Part shown: positions 8,440 through 17,100 of the stretch, piece after piece
Position numbering within the stretch: the first letter of the stretch is position 1
Layout: each line of letters starts with the position of its first letter
Assembly (NCBI GenBank): GCA_945861535.1
Contig: CAMAUZ010000016.1
Location: 43,000-106,999 of the forward strand
DNA length: 64,000 bases
Direction: 5' to 3'
Source: Akkermansia muciniphila
GTDB taxonomy: Bacteria > Verrucomicrobiota > Verrucomicrobiia > Limisphaerales > BJHT01
The notes under the pieces: generated by a model
The model's database searches: none
Told to the model about the DNA's origin: nothing
The model's input: the letters and a program-made list of their open reading frames with translations, nothing else
Translations under genes and position numbers: made by a program

Positions 8440-9594
8440 CTATTCCTTGGTGGAAAAGGAAGGGGGAAGGATGAATTCCCAACCGGCGGCGTTCGGAACC
8501 GCGGCGCGGAGTTTGGTGGCGATCCGCACGGCGTTGGCGGGGGCAAAGGGTAGGATCACTTTCAGGCCCGCAGCGGCCCGGCTGGGGGGAAGGATGGGAA
8601 TGCCTTCAAGCTGGCTGCCGTCGCGTTGGGTGTCTTCGTCGAGAATGCAGGCAGGATGCCGCCCCAATTGGGTCAGCAGAGCGATGCCGGCCATGCCCGC
8701 GCCGAAGATGGCGAAGTCACCGGTCCGGGTCGCGGTATCAAAGTGGCGGACCGTCGCACCATACCAATCAAAGACCGCGCGCGCGTGCGCCAGCGTCCGG
8801 GCGTCAGTCGTGGCGTCAGTTGCCGGAGCGGTGGCCTGGCGCAGCAGCAGGGTGAGACAGTTATGAATCCACGGCGTCCCGTCCCGCGCGACTTCAAAGC
8901 CCGACTGGCGGCAGAGAATCTCCAGCGTCCGCCGGCTGAAGTGGGAGGTGTGATCAATCACCGCGAGATCATACGGTGTCCGCTCGATGTCCGGGACTTG
9001 CACGAGGAGAAACCCACCCGGAGTTAGTCGGGCGCGCAGTTCGGCCAGCGGGCCGTGCGGGGCGGGGATATGTTCGAGCGTGTGCCAGAGCACGATAAGG
9101 TCGAACTGATCGTGGGGCAGCTTGGAGAGTGATCCTGAAGTGAAGCTGGCGACCCCGGGCAGGCGCAACACTTCGTCACGATGCTTGTCATTCAAATCAT
9201 AGCCGTGGAGTTCCCAGCCGGGGAGCAGCGCGCCCGCGGATTTGAGCACCGCGCCATTGCCGCAGCCGACGTCGAGCAAGCGACCTTTGGCGGGGAGGAG
9301 AGGAAGGCATTGTTCGAGCGTGTGCCAGGTGCGCGGGCGGGGCGCGAGGCCGTCGGGAAAGACGACTTGCTCGTTGCCCTGGGCGAGGTGGTGCGGGGCG
9401 TAATGGCGATAGATGTCGCCGATGGCGGCGAGCGTGGCGGGGTCGTGGTGTTTCTGGAGATGACCGCAGCGCGGACAGAACTGGATGACGGCGGGAAGCT
9501 GGCAGGGCCACGAATCGGAGGTGACTGAGCCAGCCCGAATCCCGGCCATTCCCAAATCCAGCGCGGTCTCGTTCTGGCAGGCGAAGCAATTCAT
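8440..9594 (-). CDS. SAM-dependent C-methyltransferase-like protein with N-terminal zinc-binding domain
   Basis: The 384-residue protein begins with a zinc-ribbon-like region (CFACQNE at residues 3-8 and FCPRCGH at about 39-45), as in sugar C-methyltransferases of the NovU/TylC3 type. Next is a Rossmann methyltransferase domain with motif I LLDVGCGNGAVL and a conserved LIVLWHTLEHIPAPHGPL region. The C-terminal third contains a second nucleotide-binding-like segment (FAIFGAGMAGIALLTQLG), also characteristic of this three-domain family. Its start overlaps the stop of the acetyltransferase gene by four bases (ATGA), implying translational coupling. The inferred role is methylation of a nucleotide-activated sugar for the surface polysaccharide. 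Confidence 0.85.
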   Translation of the reverse strand: MNCFACQNETALDLGMAGIRAGSVTSDSWPCQLPAVIQFCPRCGHLQKHHDPATLAAIGDIYRHYAPHHLAQGNEQVVFPDGLAPRPRTWHTLEQCLPLLPAKGRLLDVGCGNGAVLKSAGALLPGWELHGYDLNDKHRDEVLRLPGVASFTSGSLSKLPHDQFDLIVLWHTLEHIPAPHGPLAELRARLTPGGFLLVQVPDIERTPYDLAVIDHTSHFSRRTLEILCRQSGFEVARDGTPWIHNCLTLLLRQATAPATDATTDARTLAHARAVFDWYGATVRHFDTATRTGDFAIFGAGMAGIALLTQLGRHPACILDEDTQRDGSQLEGIPILPPSRAAAGLKVILPFAPANAVRIATKLRAAVPNAAGWEFILPPSFSTKE

Positions 9595-10433
9595 GCGGGC
9601 AGGCTATCGGGCGGCAGCGGGCCGCACAAGATTGCATCCCGGCAGCGCAGGCAATCGGGTCCGCAGCGGGTCAGTTCCGGCTGGGCGCGGATGACCGGAG
9701 CGAGCCGGTCCACCAAGTCCGCAATCGGAGCGGCTTGCGCCCGACAGGTGCCGATCAGTTCGGAACGAAACAGGTCCTGGCAGAATGGCAGCAGGGCAGT
9801 GAAGCCCTTGGCACAGCCGCTGGTCGCCACTTCGCGGATGACACCGCGGGCATCCATCGCCCAGCGAATGAACGGCCGGCGGCCCGCGTGCTCTTCCGCG
9901 AGGTGGATGGCGGTGCAGGAGGAGAGATCGACGCCGAGCAGCACGACATAGCCGCCGGCCGCGGCGAGTTTCTCCAACGGGCGACCGGTGCTCTCCCACG
10001 GATGGTCCGCGAGCCAGGCGGCGGCCTGCGGCCCCACGCCGAGCCAGGAATGCCAAGGATGATTGCTGCGCAGGGTCCCGGGCCGGCGGGCGAAGGTGTG
10101 ACAGACCGCTCCCATCTTGGGATGCACGGGTGCGGTCAGGAGCTCAAAGGGCCGCGGCGGATTGATGAAATCGAAGTGAACGGCGTAGTCGCAGCCGTTC
10201 TGGCGGTAGCGTTGTCCGGGGGGCGGCGGAATTTTGGCGGCACACTGAAACCCCGGCAGCAACACCGTGGAACCGACGCTTTGCAGGGCGTTCAAGACCG
10301 TCTCGGCACCTCCTTCGACGCGCCCGAAACTCCGCAGCGAAGAGTGGACGGCGACTGGTTTTCCAGCGAGACCAAGACGCCGCAGGCCCGCTGCCAGCGA
10401 TGCTTCGGAGACGGCCAACGGGAGGGCGGACAC
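9591..10433 (-). CDS. AAC(3)-family acetyltransferase-like protein with C-terminal Cys cluster
   Basis: About 280 residues resemble aminoglycoside N3-acetyltransferases. The features are LRRLGLAGKPVAVHSSLRSFGRVEGGAETV near the N-terminus, PKMGAVCHTFARRPGT, the SNHPWHSWLGVGP block and GYVVLLGVDLSSCTAIHLAEE. Within a glycosylation operon the substrate is more likely an amino sugar than a drug. The GTG at 10433 lies two bases after the radical SAM stop; a much longer frame upstream is antisense to nothing but overlaps the radical SAM gene and was rejected. Unusual: the C-terminus ends with four cysteines (CGPDCLRCRDAILC), a possible metal site not typical of the family. Confidence 0.82.
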   Translation of the reverse strand: MSALPLAVSEASLAAGLRRLGLAGKPVAVHSSLRSFGRVEGGAETVLNALQSVGSTVLLPGFQCAAKIPPPPGQRYRQNGCDYAVHFDFINPPRPFELLTAPVHPKMGAVCHTFARRPGTLRSNHPWHSWLGVGPQAAAWLADHPWESTGRPLEKLAAAGGYVVLLGVDLSSCTAIHLAEEHAGRRPFIRWAMDARGVIREVATSGCAKGFTALLPFCQDLFRSELIGTCRAQAAPIADLVDRLAPVIRAQPELTRCGPDCLRCRDAILCGPLPPDSLPA

Positions 10434-10435
10434 AA

Positions 10436-11530
10436 TCAGGAAACCACCGCGGATTCCTTCAGCTTTACGGCCGGATCCCCATGCGTGCCGTGCAGTTCCT
10501 TGTGCCAGTTCTGGAGGCGGTCGATCCGGTTGTAGTAGGTGTATTCCGCAGTGCGGCGGACGAGCAGGCCGTCGCGCACGAGGTCCTCGTATTGGTAGCT
10601 GGACCAGCGGTCGCAGGTTTTGCAGATGGGAATTTTGTCCCACTGCCCGCGCTCGTGGAGGCGGCGCATCGAAGTGAATTTCGGACCGTGCCACACGCCC
10701 TTGACGCCGTCCTTGAACACGTTGCCCATGTTGTATTCGTTGAAGCCATCGAGGCAGCAGAGCGAGACGTTGCCGTTGGTGTTTACGGCCAGGGTGGAGT
10801 AGAGCGACGGGCACGGCACCCGTTCGCCCGCGGCGACGAAGCCGGAGAAGTGACCGGCTTCATAGATTTCGCCGATGCGCACGGCGTCCACTCTCGGGGT
10901 CCAAAACTCGACGAACGCATCGCGCTCGTGGCGGTTGACCGCTTGCAGCGTCATGGAAACACCGATACGCGGATGCGGCCGATCGCCGCGGGCCGTCATC
11001 AACCGCGCGACGGCCTGATGCAGGAGGTCGAGCCGTTTGATGCCGCGCACCTTCAGCAAGGTCTCCGACGTCGTCGCATCCACGCTCACGAACACCGAGT
11101 CGAACTTGATGTCCACGAGGAACTTCGCCATGTCCTCGTTGATCTTCAGCCCGTTGGTGTTCATCGCCACCGTCAGCCCGCGCTGCTTCATCTGCGTGAT
11201 GTGCTCCTTGAAATTCGGATTCATCAGCGGCTCGCTCCACATGCCGGGCATCATCAGGGGCTTGGCGGCGACGAGTTCGTCGAGCACCTGCCGGGCGTTC
11301 TCCACGGTCATGGATTTCTTCAGAAAATCCTTGAGCCGCGGGTCATCGGTGCCGCCGTGGACGATGCACATCGGGCACTTGAGATTACAATCCGTCACCA
11401 GGTCGAGCAGCACCCGCGGCGGCAATTCGGGCACCGGCAGCGGCGCGGCGGCGGTCCGTGCGGGTGCGGGTGTGGACGCAGGCGCGACCGGGGCGATGGG
11501 CGCTTCGAGTTCAGTAATTGGAGGATTCAT
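10436..11530 (-). CDS. Radical SAM protein with SPASM domain
   Basis: The 364-residue protein has the radical SAM motif CNLKCPMC (three cysteines binding a 4Fe-4S cluster) followed by a beta/alpha barrel with NTNGLKI and VSVDATT. A C-terminal SPASM-type region follows, with Cys residues in VPCPSLYSTLAV, NVSLCCLDG and ICKTCDRW for auxiliary clusters. Such proteins modify peptides, sugars or lipids by radical chemistry. As first gene of the operon with an acetyltransferase, methyltransferase and GT2, its substrate is probably a sugar nucleotide or glycan; this is inference. The ATG at 11530 was chosen over a TTG 13 codons upstream. Confidence 0.88.
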   Translation of the reverse strand: MNPPITELEAPIAPVAPASTPAPARTAAAPLPVPELPPRVLLDLVTDCNLKCPMCIVHGGTDDPRLKDFLKKSMTVENARQVLDELVAAKPLMMPGMWSEPLMNPNFKEHITQMKQRGLTVAMNTNGLKINEDMAKFLVDIKFDSVFVSVDATTSETLLKVRGIKRLDLLHQAVARLMTARGDRPHPRIGVSMTLQAVNRHERDAFVEFWTPRVDAVRIGEIYEAGHFSGFVAAGERVPCPSLYSTLAVNTNGNVSLCCLDGFNEYNMGNVFKDGVKGVWHGPKFTSMRRLHERGQWDKIPICKTCDRWSSYQYEDLVRDGLLVRRTAEYTYYNRIDRLQNWHKELHGTHGDPAVKLKESAVVS

Positions 11531-11756
11531 CAACGCCGGCACTATGGTGGCAGGAGAACGAGATTTCAAGGCAATCCCCGGCCTGGCGATTGTCTCCGGT
11601 AAATCAAAAAGTGCAGGAGACGCTCGCGCATCCCCTGCACCTCGGTTGACAACACCACCAACTCACAAACTCCGCCAGCTAGCCGCCCTTGCTCAAAGGC
11701 ACTCCGCTGACGGAAAAATAGTCCCGCCGCGAACAATGACACCCACCCGCTCGCGC

Positions 11757-12062
11757 TCAGTCGCCCTTGCGACAACACCGCGACGCCAGCAGATAGCCGA
11801 GCATCGCCCCGATCCCCACACCAATCCCGATGGCTTGATAAGGGTGCTCCCGCACCACTTCGTCAGTCGCCTTTGCGCCCTCGATCGCCTGGTCCCGGAC
11901 TCGGCCATAGACTTCCCGGCCGCGTTCCACCGCGACGGCCAGCCGCTTGCGGGCTTCACCGACCTTCTCGCCGGCCACATCGGCGGTGGCGCTGAGGAGC
12001 GCCTGCGCATCCTCGGCCAGTTTGTTCATCTCGTTGCTGATTGCTTGGGTTTGTTTGCTCAT
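11757..12062 (-). CDS. DUF883 family protein (ElaB/YqjD-like)
   Basis: This 101-residue protein has a long amphipathic, charged helical N-terminal part, then a Gly-rich single membrane segment near the C-terminus (IGIGVGIGAMLGYLLAS) and a basic end. It is the classical layout of ElaB/YqjD proteins, which tether stationary-phase ribosomes to the inner membrane in Enterobacteria. The start codon overlaps the stop of the CBM48 gene (ATGA), so the two are translationally coupled. The upstream GGGTAACACCCCAT motif suggests stress-dependent transcription. Confidence 0.88.
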   Translation of the reverse strand: MSKQTQAISNEMNKLAEDAQALLSATADVAGEKVGEARKRLAVAVERGREVYGRVRDQAIEGAKATDEVVREHPYQAIGIGVGIGAMLGYLLASRCCRKGD

Positions 12063-12445
12063 AGGTTCTGTTTTTTTGGTTGGTTTACGTTTTTGAGGGG
12101 AAAATTCTCCGCCTCGGCAAGGTGAGCAGTTTCCGCTTGGCGAACTACTTCCAGCACCGAGTTTCTGCCGCTGAACGGATTTGGCACCGAGTCCGTCGCC
12201 GACGGATCGGACATCCATATGCCGTCCACCACCAGACAGTATTCGTACCTGCCCGGTGCCAGGACCGTATCCTTCAGCCAGTGACCACCGCCGATGGGTT
12301 GCAGAGTCATGGCTGCGGGCTGCCACTGATTAAAGGTCCCGGCGACACAAACCGTCGTGGCCGTCAGATGTGGGAACTCAAAACGAACGGGCACCAACGG
12401 GGGCCCGACGCTCCGGGTGTGGTTATGGTTACGATTGTGTTTCAT
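12059..12445 (-). CDS. Small glycogen-binding (CBM48/AMPK-type) protein
   Basis: The 128-residue protein is almost entirely a carbohydrate-binding module related to isoamylase N-domains and the AMPK beta subunit. Recognisable features are VRFEFPHLTATTVCVAGTFNQW, the HWLKDTVLAPGRYEYCLVVDG strand pair and the final NSVLEV. No catalytic domain is attached, so it probably binds glycogen or another alpha-glucan or serves as a regulatory module. The ATG at 12445 was selected (MKHNRNH); a TTG seven codons upstream is less likely. It is the first gene of a two-gene operon with the DUF883 protein. Confidence 0.85.
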   Translation of the reverse strand: MKHNRNHNHTRSVGPPLVPVRFEFPHLTATTVCVAGTFNQWQPAAMTLQPIGGGHWLKDTVLAPGRYEYCLVVDGIWMSDPSATDSVPNPFSGRNSVLEVVRQAETAHLAEAENFPLKNVNQPKKQNL

Positions 12446-12550
12446 AGCGGGTGATGGGTGGGACAACTATCGGCAACTCTTCTATCTGCAACTCTTCGGG
12501 CTAAAATTCATTTACCTGCGTATCCTGCCCCAGACCGTCGCGCTGTAGCC

Positions 12551-12564
12551 ATGGGGTGTTACCC
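12551..12564 (-). promoter_or_regulatory. GGGTNNNACCCCAT motif upstream of the CBM48-DUF883 operon
   Basis: On the minus strand it reads GGGTAACACCCCAT and continues GGCTAC, sharing the extended tail with the BON-gene copy. It lies 105 bases before the ATG at 12445. GGGT and ACCC form a hyphenated inverted repeat. Confidence 0.6.
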
Positions 12565-12693
12565 TACCCGGCCCGGGGATCACCCCTCCCCGCCCAGCTC
12601 TCCTTGTGCAATTAGGTAGTCAGGAGCGCGGCGTTCACACCGCGGACCCGGCCACCCGCTACGCGCGCCGAACACCAATCCGCCTTTGATTGG

Positions 12694-13203
12694 TCAATAA
12701 AGACCCCCCGAGCGTTCGCCCGCCTTTTCCCGGACACACACCTCCGCGGCCTCCGGAGTGACTGCCTTCCGCGAACCATCCGCCGATCGCCAGGTCAATA
12801 AAACCGCGAGAGAAAGCAGCGTCAGGTCAATGGCCAGATTGACCAGTCCGACATGCTTGCCGCCAATCGTCCCAAAGCAGCCGCACTCAATGTTCAGCCC
12901 GCGCGCCAGCGCCGAGCCAATGACAAACAGAAACATTACCGTCAGTCCGGTGATGACGAGCGCCGCCGCCCGGAGCCAGATACCCGCCAAGACAAAGCAA
13001 CCCGCGGTAACTTCAACCCAGGGAATCAGGATCGCGACCAGGTTGATCAGTTCGTGCGGCACCAACCGATAGTTGCTTACGTCCAACGCGAACTTCGCGG
13101 GATTGGCAATCTTAAGTCCACCGGCCAGCACAAACGCTCCCCCTACTATCAGCCGCAATACCCAGGGCAGAAGGGTGGGATAGCGAGCAGAGATGGCGTT
13201 CAC
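12694..13203 (-). CDS. MauE/DoxX-family membrane protein
   Basis: This 169-residue protein has four predicted membrane helices, the PWVLRLIVGGAFVLAGGLKIANP opening typical of DoxX/MauE, and the hallmark ECGCFG motif (about residue 107). In methylotrophs MauE takes part in thiol redox steps during maturation of methylamine dehydrogenase. In other bacteria homologues pair with thioredoxin- or rhodanese-like proteins. Here its ATG overlaps the rhodanese stop by four bases, and a DUF1573 remnant precedes them, so a thiol or sulfur redox role at the membrane is plausible. Confidence 0.88.
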   Translation of the reverse strand: MNAISARYPTLLPWVLRLIVGGAFVLAGGLKIANPAKFALDVSNYRLVPHELINLVAILIPWVEVTAGCFVLAGIWLRAAALVITGLTVMFLFVIGSALARGLNIECGCFGTIGGKHVGLVNLAIDLTLLSLAVLLTWRSADGSRKAVTPEAAEVCVREKAGERSGGLY

Positions 13204-13676
13204 TTCTTACCTCCCGGAGTCGTGGGCAGACCCGCCTGTCTCCAGACGGTCCAACCATTCAAGAGCAGATGTGTGTTCGTGTAGCCACCCTCCCGCAGGC
13301 TGGCCTGCAACCGATGGCTGAGTTCACATTCCACGCCGTCGCAGTAGAGGACCAGTTCCGTCTCGGGAGTCAGCAGCGGTGCAATCGCACCGAAGTGTTG
13401 CGCGAAGGACTGCGCGGGCAGGTTCAGCGCGTTGCCAATGTGCCCGGCGGCGTAGTCTGCCGGTTCACGGGCATCGAGGAAGAGCGCGGCCCCGCCGGAC
13501 CACATTTGCTTGGCCTGCTCCAGGCTGATGAACAACTCCACGGGCCGCACCGGCTTGGGAGGAGCCATCAGCGGCAGGCCGCGCGGCGAGAGCCGGTTCC
13601 CCGCCAATCCCGCCGCGACCCCAAGCAACACGACCCCCAGCGCCTGCGGCAACGTTGACCGCAACCAGGCGTTCAC
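13200..13676 (-). CDS. Membrane-anchored rhodanese-like protein
   Basis: The protein has 158 residues. A hydrophobic segment (about residues 11-26) anchors or exports it. A single rhodanese domain follows, with FLDAREPADYAAGHIGNALNLP and an active-site loop CDGVEC containing the catalytic Cys (first Cys of the loop in LYCDGVEC). The end LLLNGWTVWRQAGLP is also typical. It probably handles sulfur transfer or disulfide chemistry in the periplasm with its neighbour MauE. Start and stop overlap the neighbouring genes by four bases on both sides, indicating an operon. Confidence 0.9.
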   Translation of the reverse strand: MNAWLRSTLPQALGVVLLGVAAGLAGNRLSPRGLPLMAPPKPVRPVELFISLEQAKQMWSGGAALFLDAREPADYAAGHIGNALNLPAQSFAQHFGAIAPLLTPETELVLYCDGVECELSHRLQASLREGGYTNTHLLLNGWTVWRQAGLPTTPGGKK

Positions 13677-14173
13677 GGCTTGAAGACATTGACGATGATC
13701 GGCACTTCAATCCGCGGCTGCGAGGGCACCGAGGTTTCAAATGACACCAACCCGCTCACCGTGCTCGGCGGCATCTCTTCGAGGCGCGCGATCAGCTCAT
13801 AAGCTTTGCCGGCCTCCTTGGGCACCAGTTCGACCTTGAGGCCCTTGAGCGTGCTTTGAGGATTCTTCACGGTCATCGCCTTCCCGGACGCAGAGCGAAT
13901 GGTCACCCGCCGGAGCACCAGGGCCTCCGGGCGCTCGGCCGGTGCATTCGCCGCATCGGTGATGCTCCAATACAAGGCTTCCGGACTCACTGAGATCTCA
14001 CCCATGATCTGTCCATAGACATAAATGCTTGCCACCGGAGTGTTGGTCTGTTCGGCGGCATAGACATGGACATACTCATTGAAGCGTCCGGGCGTTCCCT
14101 CTCTTATTATGGCGACCCGAATGCGCGCCGCGGAGGTATGCCCCTTGACGGACGGCTCCACGGTCGCCAACAT
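13673..14173 (-). pseudogene. DUF1573-like protein, 5' end lost at a deletion junction
   Basis: The 166 residues from the ATG at 14173 match the body of DUF1573 proteins: TPGRFNEYVHVYAAEQTNTPVASIYVYGQI and two following Ig-like strands ending in IEVPIIVNVFKP. The signal peptide and the first part of the domain are missing, including the characteristic CGCT motif that normally directly precedes LATVEP. Immediately upstream the sequence is cyclic beta-glucan synthase in another frame. Translation could still start at the ATG at 14173, but without export signal the product would be cytoplasmic. It overlaps the rhodanese start by four bases. Confidence 0.78.
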
Positions 14174-17100
14174 CGTCCTCGGGCGACACGCTGATCTCGG
14201 TGTGAAGCTCGAGGCCCCCATGCCGCTGCCGAAACTCCGCACGCGCCTGGGTAAAGATGGCTTCGTAGTGTTTGGTGGTACGCCCGGTGGGTTGATAGGC
14301 GCTGGACCAGAATTCGCCCGTCGCTACATCCCGCAGGTACACAAAGGTCCCCCAGCAATCCCGCGTGGCATCCTCCCGCCAACGCGTCACCGCGAGGTCG
14401 CGCCACCGACTGTAGCCGCCGCCGGCGCTGCTGATCATGACATGATAGCGGCCATTGGAGAGCAAATGCACGTCGGGCACCGGCGGAGTGGGATTGGTGA
14501 AGATACGCATGACGGCCTCACCGCCGCCCGCGAGCGCCCGCGATTCCTCCAGCTTCAAATCATCCGCCAGCACGCTGGCGGCAGTATTTGGCACCCGCTC
14601 TTGCAACAACAAGTCGGCCGCCTTTAACAAGGGGCAGGCTAGGAACCGCCGCGGCATCGGGTCGTCGCGCAAGACATTGACCAGCGCCAGCAGGCTCATC
14701 CCCTGATGGTGCGCCATGAAGGAACGGATGGTGACACTCTTCTCACCCGGCGGGAGGCGGGACGGGGTATAATCCACGGCTTCGTAGAACCCATAGGCAC
14801 CGGCCCGGCCCTCGGCAGCCAGGCGTTGCAGGTTTTCACAGGCGGCCCGGGGCGACACGATCAGGGCCATCGCCGTGGCATAGGGAGCAATCACGAGGTC
14901 ATCGGCCAACCCCCGCTTCAGACCCAGGCCCGGCACGCCAAAGGCCCGGTACTGATAGTTCAATTGCGCATCAGTCCGGTGATAGCCAGACTCGGAGATT
15001 CCCCATGGCACTCCCCGCAGTCGGCCGTACTCACATTGTTGCTCGACCGCCGCCCGGCAGGTGTGATCGAGCAAGGTGTTCTCATAGTTGGGCATGACCA
15101 GCAGCGGCATCAGATACTCGAACATCGAGCCGCTCCACGAAACCAAGATCGGCTCACCGCGTGACGCGACCAGCAGCCGGCCCAGCGAAAACCAATGCTC
15201 CTGCGGCACCTGCCCCAGCGCGATGGCGACATAGCTGCACAGGCGAGCCTCCGAGGCCAGCAGGTCGTAGAAGCTGGTATCACAGCGGCGCTCACTGACG
15301 TTGCAGCCAATGGCAAACAAATCCCGCGCTGAATCGAAGAGAAATGAGAAATCCATGGCCGCCGCCAGTTCGTCGCAGCGCGCCGCCAGAGTCTCCACGG
15401 CCAGCAGTCTCTGGCGCGCATGGTCGCTGGCCAATCGCAGGCAACGGACCAGCTCCGGGGCACCGCCGGCCGCTTCCAGCAGGGGCACGAGGGTTTGATC
15501 CAGCTTCGCGACTTCCGCCAAGGTAGGTCCGCGGTCCAGCGCGGCGAGTTGCTCCGCCAGTGTCGCGGCATCCGCCACGGGTAGGCTCGCCTCGGCCCTG
15601 GCCCCCGGGGGCGATGCCGGCGGTGGCGCCGCGCACTTACTCTTGGCAACGAGCGCGGGCAGCCCAAGCCACGGCGCGAGGAACCGCAATTCCTCCAACT
15701 GCTCCTCACAGTTCCGGTGCAGCGTCTGACTCCACTCTTTCAACTCCTCCTCCCGGCCGGCGAACGAGTCCCTTATCTGGGTGGCCAGAGCTTTCGCCCG
15801 ATCCAACCCGGCCAACGCCGCGCTCAAAGTCTCCGGAACTCTCGCCAATTCCGAGCTGAATTCCGACAACGCAACGCTCTCACCGGCCAACGTCTTAAGG
15901 ACGCCCACCGTGTCGCGCAGACCAACGAAACTCTGCGGGTGCAAGATTCTCTCCGCCGGCAATTCCCGCAGGCCCGCGCCGAGAGTTAGCAGGTGACCCG
16001 CCAGATTGCCGCTGTCCACACTGGAGACATATAGCGGCAGGAGGGGGCGCAAGGTCCGGGTGTCATACCAGTTATAGAAATGCCCGCGGTGCCGTTCGAG
16101 GCGCTGGAGCGTGGCCAGAGTATCATGGGTGCGGCGCAGCAAGCCGCCCACCGAGAGATACCCGAAATCGCGGGCGGCCAGATTGGCGAGCAGTGCGAGC
16201 CCGATATTCGTGGGGGAAGTGCGGGAAGCAATCGTGGGGACGGGCACCTCCTGAAAATTATCCGGCGGCAGCCAGTTCTCCTGCGCCGTGACAAAGGTCT
16301 CGAAGAAATGCCAGGTCTTCCGGGCAGTCTGTCCGAGAAAGGTCACTTGCTCGCGGGTCAGATCCGGCGGCACAGACACGATTGGCTGGCTGATCCACCA
16401 GGCGATCCACGGCGCGATGACCCAGACCCCGAGAATCGGCAGCGCCCCGGAAACTAATTCCGGCGACGTAGTGCCCAGGAAGACTCCCGTCACCAACGCC
16501 AGGGCCGGGGTGATCCACATGGTGACATAGAAGCCCGTCAGGTCGGCGCGCGTGGCCCGCTCGGAATCGCCCGAGGTCTGCCACTCGAGCAGGCGCCGGC
16601 GCGTCACCAACAGGCGGAGCAGCGTCCGCCCGATGGCGTCCAGACTGATAAAGGCGTCGTAAGGCAGGAAGACAAAGGCGAGGAGTATCTGGGCCAGTTG
16701 CCGGCCGCCAGCTCCAGCCACGCCGCGCAGATGCAGCGTCCATGGCAAATCCGTTGGCTTGCCAAGCCCGTTGACCAGCGTCGCCAACAGTCCGGGCAGG
16801 ATAATAATTGCCAGGACCCACAGCACTCCCAGGCTCCCGAGGCCCTGCCCAAGCAACCACGCACCGAGGATCAGCAGCAACAGCGCTACCGGGACCAGAC
16901 TGCGCCGCAGATTGTCGAAGATCTTCCACTGGGACAGAGCGGAAAGCGGGTTGGCGATGCGCCGGGCATCCGACCCCGGCACCCGCGGCAAGAGCCATTG
17001 AGTGATCTGCCAGTCACCCCGAATCCAGCGGTGACGGCGGTCGATGTCCACGTTGTAGCGGGACGGATGCTCCTCATAAAACTCCACGTCACTCACCAGC

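Noticed and set aside
9591..10814. 407-residue version of the AAC(3)-like protein
   Set aside because: The first 127 codons overlap the radical SAM gene on the same strand in another frame and show no family similarity. The GTG at 10433 gives a normal-sized protein.
6348..11530. The AAC(3)-like gene as a drug-resistance determinant
   Set aside because: It is translationally coupled within a polysaccharide-type operon and has an atypical tail, so an amino-sugar substrate is more plausible.
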